From Leucocoprinus leucothites (taxonomy: Eukaryota > Basidiomycota > Agaricomycetes > Agaricales > Agaricaceae), in the NCBI GenBank assembly GCA_013368445.1, contig JAACJO010000006.1, forward strand, positions 1,426,001-1,490,000: a stretch of 64,000 nt of DNA, in the 5' to 3' direction. Shown piece by piece: positions 11,358 to 22,150 of the stretch. How positions within the stretch are numbered: position 1 is the stretch's first letter; the number at the start of each line of letters is the position of its first letter. A program made the translations under genes and the position numbers. Under the pieces are notes generated by a model. That model did not search any database and was not told the DNA's origin. It saw only the letters and a program-made list of their open reading frames with translations.

Positions 11358-13021
11358 TCACTGAGTGGAGCTTGCAAATAAAGGAAAGGATAAAAAAGGA
11401 GCCGGCGAAACGGGAGAACGAGACGCCAAGTCCATTCTACCGTCTGCTGCGCTCACAGTAGACAGGTGAGAGGGAAATGGGTTGCATCGGACAAAGAAGC
11501 ATTCGGTCTCGGGAGGCTGGCGCAACGACGTCATGAGGTACACACCGTCCCCAAAACAAGCTCAAAAAAAAATAATGAAGGTGGAAAATAAGTTACAAAG
11601 TAAGGCGAAAACCGTACTCACCCCATCAACGACTAGCAATTCGCCACAGACGTACTGGCTAGCACGGCTCGCAAGGAATACGACTGGACCGGCGAAATCC
11701 TTTGGTTGACCCCAACGGCCTGCGGGGATCCGCTCCGAAATCTGCCGTAGTCTTACAGGATCTTTAAGGAGTTTCTCGTTCCTGCGGTTGGAGAATACTC
11801 GTCAGTCAAGTGTCTCATGAGACAAAGAAGATAGTGAGACGGAGATATAAGAGGTGCGAAAGAGACCTCGAAAGGCATTAAGACGGCGTGGCTTTAGGTT
11901 TAAGCAAGCTAGGGCATGATATATAATTCATGTATCAGTTGAAAATGATAGATAACAAAGGAACGGATGGATTCGTTAAGCGAGGCATGATTAGGCATGA
12001 AACTGCAACGGTTCATAAAGCGAAACGCCCCGGTTTCATCTTTCAGCTGTTCAGTCAATAGCAAATTATGGCTGTAAACAGCCCCTAATGTGACCCCGTA
12101 GGGACGTTTGGCCAGCATATGGTGCGATCATCGAGGATATCGACGAGAGGAATAAAGACAGGCCCGAATTCCCGAAAGCTCATGGTGCTCGCAGACTCTA
12201 ATTCCAAGGTCCGCTGAGGTATTTGTCAGGATGTCATGGGCGTGATCACCATTCCAGAAAAATAAAAACATACGAATAAATTTGAAAGAGAAGCAAGTGA
12301 AGGCATGAAATGATGAAGCTCAGGCGGAGGAACTACTCACATATCTGTGGCAATGTATCCAGGACAGATGCCATTCACTTGCACGTTGTGCTGGCTCCAT
12401 TCGTTCGAGAGAGCCTTTGTGAGTTGTCCAAGGGCTCCTTTAGCAGCGGCATATGCCGGAACGGTAAGGCCACCCTGGAAGGTGAGAAGAGAGCACATAT
12501 TGATGATCTTGCCGCGTCGCAGAGGTACCATGTGTTGGCCTGCAGCTTGTGCCAGGATCCAGCACACCTTGAGGTTAACGTTGATAACCTGCAGGCGTAA
12601 AGTCCAATCAGCTGGAATAAAAGCGGCGGAGCCCAGAAGCACTTGCGTCGTCCCAATCGGTCTCTTGGAATGCCACAGATGGATTACGACGCTGAATACC
12701 AGCACAATTGACCAAAACGTGGATATCGCCACCCAGAGCCTCAAGGGCGCGAGGGAAGAGGCCGCGAACTTGATCGAGATCCTCAAGGTCACAGTGTATT
12801 ATCGTAGCAGATCCTCCGGCAGCGACAATCGCGTTATATGTATCTTTATTTTCAACGCCATCTGGAGCTGGAGGGCGTTGGACAAGGCATATTTTTGCGC
12901 CTGCCTGAGCAAGGGCAAGGGCACAAGCAGCACCTATGCCACGTGTTGCACCAGTAATGAGGGCGTTACTACCGTGTAGGTCAAAGAGAGAGAGAACAGG
13001 TAGGTCTGGGGTTGGATCCAT
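11358..13021 (-). CDS. Short-chain dehydrogenase/reductase, 2-deoxy-D-gluconate 3-dehydrogenase (KduD)-like
   Basis: Exon 1 (13021-12647, 125 codons) begins [20 protein letters not shown] and carries the NAD(P) motif TGATRGIG and the NCAG motif (VLVNCAGIQ). Exon 2 (12588-12341) has the active-site Tyr-x3-Lys in YAAAKGAL and the motif [11 protein letters not shown]. Exon 3 (11781-11622) encodes [10 protein letters not shown] and [12 protein letters not shown] and ends VVDG. This is the normal SDR order and about 261 residues to that point. The first intron (12646-12589) has a GC...AG border and the second is 559 nt long, both unusual here. The last few residues are uncertain: several acceptors fit after VVDG, one giving a reading that stops at 11358. 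The KduD-like assignment suggests oxidation of a sugar acid or polyol, but SDR substrates cannot be read from sequence. The gene is divergent from the zinc polyol dehydrogenase at 13319. Confidence 0.85.
11782..12340 (-). other. Unusually long (559 nt) intron in the SDR gene
   Basis: The donor GTGAGT splits the Met codon of ATDM and the acceptor CAACCGCAG leads into [10 protein letters not shown]. No SDR residues are missing across the join, so no exon seems to be hidden. Neighbouring introns are about 50-60 nt. Confidence 0.75.
12589..12646 (-). other. GC-AG intron in the SDR gene
   Basis: The 58-nt intron starts GCAAGT instead of GTAAGT and ends TGCAG. Removing it joins TDWDD to VINVNLK in phase 0, which is the expected SDR sequence. 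No GT donor nearby restores the frame. Confidence 0.85.
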
Positions 13022-13318
13022 AAGGAATGAAATGAGATTAAACGAGTGAACGACTTTGAAGTACAAGAATATCAGGGTCGGGCCGAGCAGAATCCCAGAT
13101 AGCTCCATGAGGCCACGTGGGAAAGTGAAATGGGATCTGGCGAGACATCCCGATTTGGACAGGCAATCTGAATCTGATGTGACAGGACCATGTGTGACAC
13201 GATCGAGATCTGGGTGGTCGGACCGGCTGCAAGACTTGTCGTTAATTGACGACTTTGTCGAATGTATATAAATGCGTCCTAGTCCTCCTCGTCGCTCCAG
13301 TTTCTTCACATCCTACCC
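13022..13318. promoter_or_regulatory. Shared divergent promoter of SDR and polyol dehydrogenase
   Basis: The two start codons are 297 bp apart on opposite strands. A TATA box (TATATAA, 13265-13271) lies about 50 bp before the plus-strand ATG. The arrangement suggests coordinated expression of two sugar or polyol oxidoreductases; this is inference from layout. Confidence 0.55.
13265..13271 (+). promoter_or_regulatory. TATA box of the polyol dehydrogenase gene
   Basis: TATATAA about 50 bp upstream of the ATG at 13319. Confidence 0.6.
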
Positions 13319-14766
13319 ATGTCTTCGCTCCCCACACAACAGTACGCCGCCGTCCTCCACGCTGCAAAGGATCTCCGCCTCGAGCAGCGTCCTCTCTGGC
13401 CCCCGAAGCCCAATCACGTCCAAGTCGAGGTTGAGTCGACCGGCCTTTGCGGGAGTGATTGTATGTTTTCGTATCTCACTTCTTTTTCTTTTTCTGACCG
13501 CGATCTAGTGCATTACTATCAGCATGGTCGAAATGGTGACTTTGCCGTTCGTCAGCCCCTTGTCCTCGGTCATGAGGCTGCAGGTGTCGTGACTGCAGTG
13601 GGTGCCGGCGTCACTGATTTCGTCGTCGGCCAACGCGTCGCCATCGAGGCCGGTATTATGTGCCGCGATTGCAAGTTCTGCAAGGAAGATCGCTACAATC
13701 TTTGCAAGTCCATGCGCTTCTGTAGTAGTGCAGCAGCCTTCCCTCATGTTGATGGCACCCTCCAAACCCGCATGAACCACCCCGCGCACGTCCTACATCC
13801 GTATGTTTGAATTGATAGCTTCATTCACGTGGATGGGCTAACTATGTACCGTTGTTCAGGCTACCCGCCAACTGTTCCTTCGAAAAGGCTGCCCTCGCGG
13901 AACCCCTGTCGGTTCTGGTTCACGCTTCGAGGCGGGCCGGCCTTACCAAAGGCCATTCCGTCCTTGTCCTCGGCACGGGCGCCATCGGTATCCTTGCCTG
14001 TGCCCTCGCAAAAACTTTGGGAGCTTCTCGTGTTGCCGCCATTGATATTAACGATGCTCGTCTCGATTTCGTCAAGAAGAATGGCTTTGCGCAACAAGTC
14101 TTCTGTTTCCCTCCTGCCGACAGACCCCAAACTCCTGAAGAGCAACTCCGGAGAGCAAAAGACAATGCTCTTACGGCCTTGGCTGCCTTCGGTAAAGAAG
14201 ATGGCTTCGACGTTGTTTTCGAATGCTCTGGCGCGGAATCATCCATCCAGATGTCTGTCCATGTGAGTATTTCCATTTCTTCGTCCATGCTCCATCTTGC
14301 TTGTCCTATCCCATCATCACCTTCTTTTGAACCCTGGCTTTCTTTCCCGACCTTCTGTTCTACTATTCTTATTTGTTGCATCACCCTGGATTTGATAATT
14401 TCATATGTTCTTGGATCCCCTCAGTGTCCACGAGAAGTGATCTAACTTATATCTCCTTTTCCCTAGGCCGCTATGACCGGTGGTAAGGTCATGCTCATCG
14501 GTATGGGCACAAGAAACGTGATGTTGCCTTTATCTGCCGCCGCCTTGCGTGAAGTGGACATTCATGGTTCCTTCCGTTACGCGAATACGTATCCCACCGC
14601 TCTTTCCCTTCTTAGCTCCGGTCAGCTAGAAAACATCGAGAAGCTGGTGACACACCGTTTCGGATTGCAGGATACACGGAAAGCCTTCGAAACACTGGCA
14701 CGGGGAGTGGATGAGAATGGACAGCTGGTCCTGAAGATTATGGTGGGCAAAAGCTATGGCTCGTAA
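13319..14766 (+). CDS. Zinc-dependent polyol dehydrogenase (sorbitol/xylitol dehydrogenase type, MDR superfamily)
   Basis: Four exons (13319-13460, 13509-13800, 13860-14262, 14467-14766) give 378 residues, typical of sorbitol or xylitol dehydrogenase. The catalytic zinc ligands are visible as Cys44 (GLCGSD), His69-Glu70 (LGHEAAG) and the Glu of ALAEPLSV. The structural zinc cysteines are in MCRDCKFCKEDRYNLC. The Rossmann motif is GTGAIGI, and the following acidic residue in AAIDIND points to NAD+ rather than NADP+. The enzyme would oxidise a polyol such as xylitol, sorbitol or L-arabinitol to the ketose. The third intron is 204 nt, longer than its neighbours. Divergent with the SDR gene, so the two may act on the same class of substrates. 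Confidence 0.93.
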
Positions 14767-17700
14767 ATGTCTTGTGTCACGCTCTCGGACGTTATTCTCG
14801 TTTTTCAACCCGCCCCTTCCCCCACACTTTCCCACGTTTCCCCGCACACATCATTAATCGACCCCCTTTTATCCCGTTCCCCCTTATTAATACCCTTGGA
14901 ACCATCCTTGCATCGCATTTACGCTATCCGCCACCTCCTCCACGCCCTCGCATTCTCATCTTGATATCTATAGAACTTCGGACTCTTATCTATGTTCCAG
15001 TGAATGTACATTCACGATGCGTGCCCTGGTGCTATTTCCTGGTCTTACAGTTGACATTTGTACTTTTACTGCAATCGCACACCCGAAAAATTCGTTTTGA
15101 TCACCTCATGCTTCTTGAACGCTTATGGCCACACGATTTTACCTTTCCAATTTGAGATCATCGTTACCGCTTGGCTTTTGATGTTTGCGCCTCTTATTTT
15201 TGAATCCAGAACGATCAATACCTGATCCTCACTGTCTTGCCAAAAAAGCAGTAGTGCAGTGAATGAAGTACATCATCGCACCTTTTGATTAAGTCATTCG
15301 ATCTACTGGTGATCTCTTAATGCCACAGGTCTTATACGGCAGCTTCTCTTTCAATCTGAGGTACGGGCCATGTGGCGTTACATTTGCGGCGAGTGATTAT
15401 AACGAAAAACTCTATCGGAACACAAGGTAGGTGGCAGATTTGATTGCCTTTTGCGCCTACCTAAGTCGATAACGGTGTGTACACACATCTTCGAGCGACT
15501 TTTTGCTTCGGGAAGTCAATCGGGTTCGAGAGTTCAATACCCTCCGGTGCCCTTCTTGGGCCAAGGCGGTGTGGTGTCTATGTGGCGGCAACTAGTTCTC
15601 TAACTACATGGAATGCAGTCCAAAAAGCTGTTGGCCTCCATTACTAGATTATTCTCCGAAGCGATCGTAACGCCGTCCACCTGACGCTGGGGTCTTTACC
15701 AAGTTGTGCGAGATGTCGGGCATCTACCCATTAACGCGCGGAATCCCTGACACCTGCGAGCGATCAGTAACAGTGTACTCTCATACAACGTAGAAGAGGG
15801 AAGACATCCTTTGGCATTGTTCTTATCAGTATCCCAAGCGAAGGGCTCGAGAGCCCCAAGTGATCGCCACGATCAAGTGGCAGCAGCCCACTGGCTCGGA
15901 TAAAGTTCTGTATCACGAGTTGTCAGTGGCGAGTACACTCGGGATCAAGAAGCTTAGACAGCTGAGCATTATTATGCGTTTATGACGCAAGGATATGGGG
16001 CCACCGCATTTCGGGGGGGAAGGGAAATGGGTGTCATTAAACCACAATAACAATGGGGGTAAAAGCCAAGCGAATCGTATCGGACCGCCCGTTCTTCAAA
16101 TAGTATAGTGCTTGGGGCAACTGTGCCTCGGCTGTATCTATTGCGAGGGACCGGGGAGAAAACCCTGCATACAAACCGAAATGAGGACTCTTCCTCGTAA
16201 GGTCGCCTTACACAATCACAGGGACTGAAGATGCTTGTTCAGAAAAAAATCGCCGGACAGTGACGAGATCCGCTGGTGACAGGGGCGCTAGAAGAGTATC
16301 GTTTAAACGCCTGACTGATCATGAGTTGTATCCTGTTTCACCTAGCAAGGTCTTGTGCCTTCTTCGTTTGGCAGAAACGGTGTGGGCCCTTGATAATTCA
16401 CAAGTACGTGATTTCTTGCTAATTAATCGGCTTTTCGGTGTTCTAAGGGTTTGTAACCGGGTGCTTTTAGAGTGATGAACTCCAGTTAATGTGGGTCTCA
16501 ATATATGTTGAATCAGTTGACGTTTTACAGTAGGTTTTCCCCGATTTTCTCGTGTTGCCAAAGCACTTGCTACCCCCATCAGGGGAGCCGGCCTCGAGTG
16601 CAGTGTACCGTCCAAATGGGTTAGTAACGATATTTAGAAGCTGGTTATCACACCCGCAGTAGGAAGTCGTGATCATCAGAATCTTTGGTCTGTTTTGGAT
16701 AACGGTGAGCGGTAATCGACCAGAAGAATGTGCACGTAAACGGTAGTCTTCCTTGTGCCTATGATGTATGTGGATAATGAAGGGTCGTCCTTTCTGTGAA
16801 GAGTATGTCTTCTTCAGCCAGCCGCGGCGAAAGGCATGTCATAATGCCATCAGCTCAGAGTTTATTCTCACTTCGCGAATGATTACCCTCACTCCACTGA
16901 AGTTTCATTTCATGATGATTCACAAGGGACGGCGGACCTCATCGTAGCATCTCACGCTTATCTTGCCTGTGTCATGAATCGGTCACCGTCCCCATATCAC
17001 CGACAAGGAATTACCGTTCACCAGATTCTTTTCTCAGAGCTATGGTATGGAGGCCTTTCAACGCTTGGAATTTGATTGCTCCATCGAATGACTAGTCGAA
17101 TTCACTTGCTGTCACTGAAATATAGGCCTATCGGAGGGACAGGAGCACATCACCTGCTTGTACGCGCATGTCTCGGAGCAAAAACCGGGGTTCAAAAGTG
17201 GAAAATCGCCCAATTCGACTAACCCCGCCAAATCTTCCCCCGTGGAGGTGGGAGTCGAAAGTTTGATAGGCCGGAGATTCGGTCTGGTTCGGGGGAACCT
17301 ATCGCTGTAGAAAAGGTAGTCTTGATGGCCTCTATTGCTTCCACCTGCTAGTGTATATATCGTGATGGCCCCGGGTGTGGAAAGTACCTTCACCGCCGGT
17401 GCAAGCCTACGGATATACCAACCTACGTCCGGTCATTGAAGGGTTGCAACCTTGCCCTGCTTTTCATCATGGCGTTGAAGTATACTTGCGACAGGAGATG
17501 TCAAAACCACACGGTCGAGTTTCTGGATGCCAAGCAGAAATTTGTCCAGAATATCACACGCCAGAACTTCTGAGAAGTGTTTTTACCTGTGCCCGCGAAG
17601 CTTTGATGTATTGACTTGTCAAAATCCATTGTCAGAATCCATCAGAGCCTAACGTCATTGGGAACAGCATCTCAGGAATGCATAACAATAGCCTCACCTG

Positions 17701-19176
17701 AGATTTCTCCAAGTTGGAAAAATCTCTCCGTGCGGGCCCCTAGCAGGAGTTTAGGAGCCTTTACGTACATGAGCCGGCGACGGAAGGTTGAGGAGCGCCA
17801 AAAATACCCATCCCCTATCTTCCTTTTCTTGTGTGCTTCTCTACCGAAGGAATTGAGATTGACGTAGAGATCTATTGGTGAGAAAGAGTGCAAAAATCGA
17901 CACATGAACTACCGCTCTTCGGGCCTGACTGCGAAACAAGGGCCAATGGCGAACTACTATAAGATCTCACACTGGAGACTCCGACCTTTGGTTCCACGGT
18001 CACATTTTCTTGTGTCTAGAAGTGTATGCCCTTGGCACAGTTACTTCCTTCGGCCCAACGCAATTGGGAAATGTTGATCTGACAATTCTGCTCTTGAGGC
18101 CGACCCACCACACCACCTTGTATCGTACTTCACGGAATTCGTTTGAGAGAAATCTGATCATTAGTATTTCTTGCTGCTGCTGCTGCTGCTGCGGTTGGAA
18201 TCGGTGAAACTGTTGAGCCCACAACTACTCGGGAATGTGAGACCCAAGCGAATGGCCTGGATCCGCGCACAAATGCCAGTGTTGGATCAGGTGTTCTACT
18301 TGAATATGGAGCATTTCGCGGCGACCGAAGGCAAGGAACGGCGTTTCATATGTAGATTTATTCATGGTCCTCGTGTTGGTAAATGTATGGATCTGGTACG
18401 AGAGGGTACCGTTATCTCGAGCTGGATGACTGAAAATATAAGAAAGTTGACATACTCGGTCCCCGCTAGTGGGAGAAAATGGGATGTTGGGGCTAGAGAA
18501 GTAGTGGATCTCTTACTTGTGTTACTCTGAGAATAGAAGGCTGTCGGATTTCCGACGTACTCGCGTCATCACGTATAAAATGACCCTCTTTTGGAACGAC
18601 AGACAGATAACCAGATGGGACCAGCGGAATTTGTCGCAAGACTCGCCCTAATCGAGAGGGACCTTCACCATGGGTCCCGTTACTGCCGTAAACGAAGCTC
18701 TAGAGATGAAAAGTGATGGTGGCAACTTGAAAGCACCTATACTATACCAGCGCTAGCTGGTCACAAGATGGCTCGCTCTCCAGATGAAGCTGACCTTCCT
18801 GTTTTGTGTAAAGATGTGAAAAAGGGGCTTGATAATCCATTCGTAGCGAGGTTGCATGATCTCAGTGATGAATAGTCAATGTAAGGTTCACTGGTCAAGA
18901 GAGCCGCAAAAATCGAATGACATGCATTTCCTTGGATAGTATTTGTGGCGAATCAGCTGATTAGTGTTCTGCGTGCTGCGATGAAATGAAAAGAATCACT
19001 CAGAGACAGCAATCCATGGTATCGGGGCAACGTACCCAGTTGGTAGGGGAGGTTTAGAAGGCCTGTGGCGTTAAGCCAAGCAAAAGTCTTGAGGAAGACG
19101 TCCGTGAGAATTTCTTGTCATCTTATCTCTCGACTTGGAGCTGTTCTTCACGCCACCACCACCATCCCCGACAGCA
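14767..19176. other. Gene-poor region of about 4.4 kb
   Basis: Only short open frames without recognisable motifs were found on either strand. A trinucleotide repeat is present at 18172-18192. No transposon or RNA gene signature was recognised. The first few hundred bases, rich in C and T, are probably the 3' UTR of the polyol dehydrogenase gene. Confidence 0.5.
18172..18192. repeat. (TGC)7 trinucleotide repeat
   Basis: Seven TGC units in tandem. On the minus strand they could encode glutamines in a 74-codon open frame, but that frame has no other support. Confidence 0.85.
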
Positions 19177-20456
19177 ATGGAAAGAATCAATCTGAGGTAC
19201 ATTGCGGCACCAATGGTCGGCCAATCAGACCTTCCTTTTCGTGTCCTTTGTCACAGGCATGGTGCGACTCTCGCTTACACTCAGATGTTGATGCCAGACA
19301 AATTACTCAACGAGCAAGAATATCTTGAACAACATTTGAAAGACTTGACGGCTGCAACTGCTTCTGGGCTGGAGCACCCCGTCGTCGTCCAGTTATGCGG
19401 CAATGATCCTGATTCCATTGCTCAAGCAGGAAGAAGGCTGCAAAATCACTGTCAAGCAATAGGTAAAATATCACTGCTCTGTATATCTAGTGGCTGGATG
19501 ACAATTTTCAAGGCTACTAGATTTGAATCTCGGGTGCCCTCAAGAGCATGCCCGAGATGGACATTTTGGCGCTTACTTATTGGGTCAGAGGGATTGGCCG
19601 TTAGTGGAAAACATAGGTATGTAAGTCTCTATGACACTCGGGAGAACTAAGGTCTGACAAATTCATGCAGTGTCTTCCATGTCCGAGTCATTTATTATCC
19701 CTGTTTCCGTGAAACTCCGATTGTGTCAGCCCAGTACGAAGACGCTGGAGCTTTCACAGAGACTGGAAAGCTGTGGGGCCTCGTGGGTAACTCTCCATGC
19801 ACGCACAGTATCTGCTCGAAGGCGACGACAAGGGGCTGCGGATTTGAATGAAGTCAAGCGGCTGAAAGAAGGCTTATCCGTCCCGGTCATTAGCAACGGG
19901 AATGTTCGCAATCATGCCGACCTGTTGGATAATCTTGCTTTAACCGGTGCTGATGGGCTTATGGTTGGTGAAACAATGCTCGGAAATCCCTGGTAATCTG
20001 ATCTTACAACACTCAACCTTTGAAGCCCTCTGATGTGTACATATAGCATCTTCACGGACGTTGTACCAGATCCGGTTGGGATATCTTTGGAATACCTTTC
20101 CCTGTGTAACAAATACCCCGAGATTGCTCCTCTCAAGACTATACAAACACATATACGGCATTTCGTCGAGTTTCAATAGTGAGAATAATCAATATTACCC
20201 TTACCCAATGCCCTGATTACGATCTGTTTTCAGTGGCAGGCGGCCTTGGTTTAGCAAATTTAGAGCCGTACTGTCGGCCACAAAATCTATTGAGGAGATA
20301 GAACACCTCGTCAGGATTAAAATTGAAAGGTGGCGCGGGCGCAATCCCAGGTATTCGCCGAATGTCAGGGAAGGAGAAGATGGAGCCACTGACGGCGGTC
20401 CAGTTTACAATTCAGACTGTTTGGTAGAGGATATAGATTTACCGTTGTTCGAATGA
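19177..20456 (+). CDS. tRNA-dihydrouridine synthase, Dus1-like
   Basis: Reduces uridine to dihydrouridine in the D-loop of tRNAs using FMN and NADPH. Five exons (19177-19462, 19521-19616, 19671-19992, 20047-20178, 20234-20456) join in consistent phases to 352 residues; introns are 54-58 nt. The FMN-barrel start is AAPMVGQSDLPFRVLC, and the active-site loop is LNLGCPQEHARDG with the catalytic cysteine at residue 101. Further motifs are VSVKLRL, the histidine region TLHARTVSA, ISNGNVRN (phosphate binding) and GLMVGETMLGNP. The C-terminal part has the Dus1-type sequence DPVGISLEYLSLCNKYPEI and THIRHFVEF. ATG 19177 was chosen because no upstream ATG lies in frame near the conserved start. It is somewhat shorter than yeast Dus1 (about 420 residues). 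Confidence 0.93.
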
Positions 20457-22150
20457 AGCTTCTCCGCCAGATGTGGTTCTACGGGCCCCGAAAGGTTAAG
20501 TGAGAAATAATCTCTACTGCGAAATGAAAAAAGAGGGTTTCGGCTGGAGCAGATAATCAATGTGAAAACTGGCTAGGCTATTATCATAAGCCAACCCACC
20601 TCTTGAGGCACCGAGCTGCTAATTATATATCCGGTCTTCCGTGGTATATCACCGTCGCAGCAACAAGCATGCCAAGGAAATTGTGGAGGCAAGGGAAACC
20701 AGATCGCTAAATGCAAGCCAGGAAACTCCTTCTGAACTTCGTGCTTCTGAGTGTCTGTAATCTTTCCAAACCAGAAGCCCAGGGCTGCCATTGGATGATC
20801 TCGATGTCTTGGGTCTTCTCTTGTCACATTGATGTCATTCTTGGCAGGCAAGTGTCAACGAACTAAGTCGAGGCATAGCCATTAAACCGACGCTTGGTAA
20901 GTGATCAACGCGTGCAACGCCACAACTCTGATTCCTGTAATAGCTATTTTGAAACAAGTCACACCCGATCAAGCTCACCATTTGTAGGTTCGTATATGAG
21001 CCTGTGAATGCTTACAACAATCCGAGCGTCTGCGCGGATGCCCGAAACCTCTACTTAGCCCATATCTGGCCATCAGCGGGAAAGCTTGCTGATATTGAGG
21101 CCGGGCTTGTTTTAAAACCATCCAGACAACTAGAGATCGCCCGACCCATACCCGACACGGAGCGGTCACACGTTGACGCCAGCGATAACGGACCCGGCGG
21201 AATCGCAGTTAGCAAGTAAATTCGGAGAATTTTATGTTACTGTACCGAAAATTCAAAACTCCCGAGTCGGAAGAGTCAGATAGGTCGGGTCCACAGCGAT
21301 CAGAGTGTCCTAATTTTCTCAAAGTTTTCCAGATGTAAGGGAAAATAACAAAACCAACTAATGATTTTTTTCTTGAGATCACCTAACCCAACGCCTATAG
21401 GGGTACCAATCCGTCTGTGTAACAAGAAGACGCTAGGTATATCGGTGAAGCGGCAATGATTGTCGACCTACTTAAGATACAATAAAGACGATTAATTAAT
21501 AACCATAAGGCTTAAGGAGACAAGCAGTAAAAGTCCGTTTCCACTCTAGTGATAACCCAGTGATGAGCTTTTGGGTCTGAGTAGCGGAAAGGATTTCGAA
21601 ACAAGTGCGACATACCTTGATACGAAATGCTGTGCTACAAGATGTACTTTTGCTGGTACGATTTTATCAAGACCAAAATTCGAGAAAGACTAATACCTCC
21701 GGTTTGAATAGGCCATCGAGAAATTCCTCAACTTTTCCATCACTTGTACCCTTGCGGGCGCTACATGACCAATACTTCCACGCTTTCCAGCTTTCCCATC
21801 CGACCACGCTAACAGAAGCTCACCGTGAGTTCAGAGTGCCACCATCAGAAGAACGAAAACCAAGAGGAAAGAACGGGAAAATCAACGCTTAAGGAGTAAA
21901 TCTGCAGGCTAGACAAAGTCGAGAAGAAACGAAATAAGGTATGTTTCGAGCGCCACCCAAGAACAGAACGTCAAAGCATGCTGCGGTTTGAGAGGATTCG
22001 GGGAACCGAAAGTGGCTAAAGAACGTTTTAGGGACTTCTGTTACACCCGTTTGCCGAGTTTGTTGGCCGTGTGATCCCAACCCAGGGCAGGAGGGTAAAA
22101 TGCCCAATTGCAAGCGAACAACCCAGCACGGAATTTTTCGAAGTCTAGAC
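20457..22150. other. Intergenic region between convergent genes
   Basis: About 1.7 kb between the stops of the dihydrouridine synthase (+) and the F-box gene (-). Short open frames only. Nothing recognisable was found beyond likely 3' UTRs. Confidence 0.5.

Noticed and set aside
12120..12220. A short minus-strand reading with [20 protein letters not shown] inside the long SDR intron
   Set aside because: Only about 32 codons, no continuation with splice sites, and the SDR residues join perfectly without it.
18000..18224. Minus-strand open frame with a polyglutamine run
   Set aside because: The run comes from the TGC repeat; no other feature of a gene is present.
19065..19328. Upstream frame as an N-terminal extension of the dihydrouridine synthase
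   Set aside because: It is in a different frame from the conserved start, and no intron was found that would join it.
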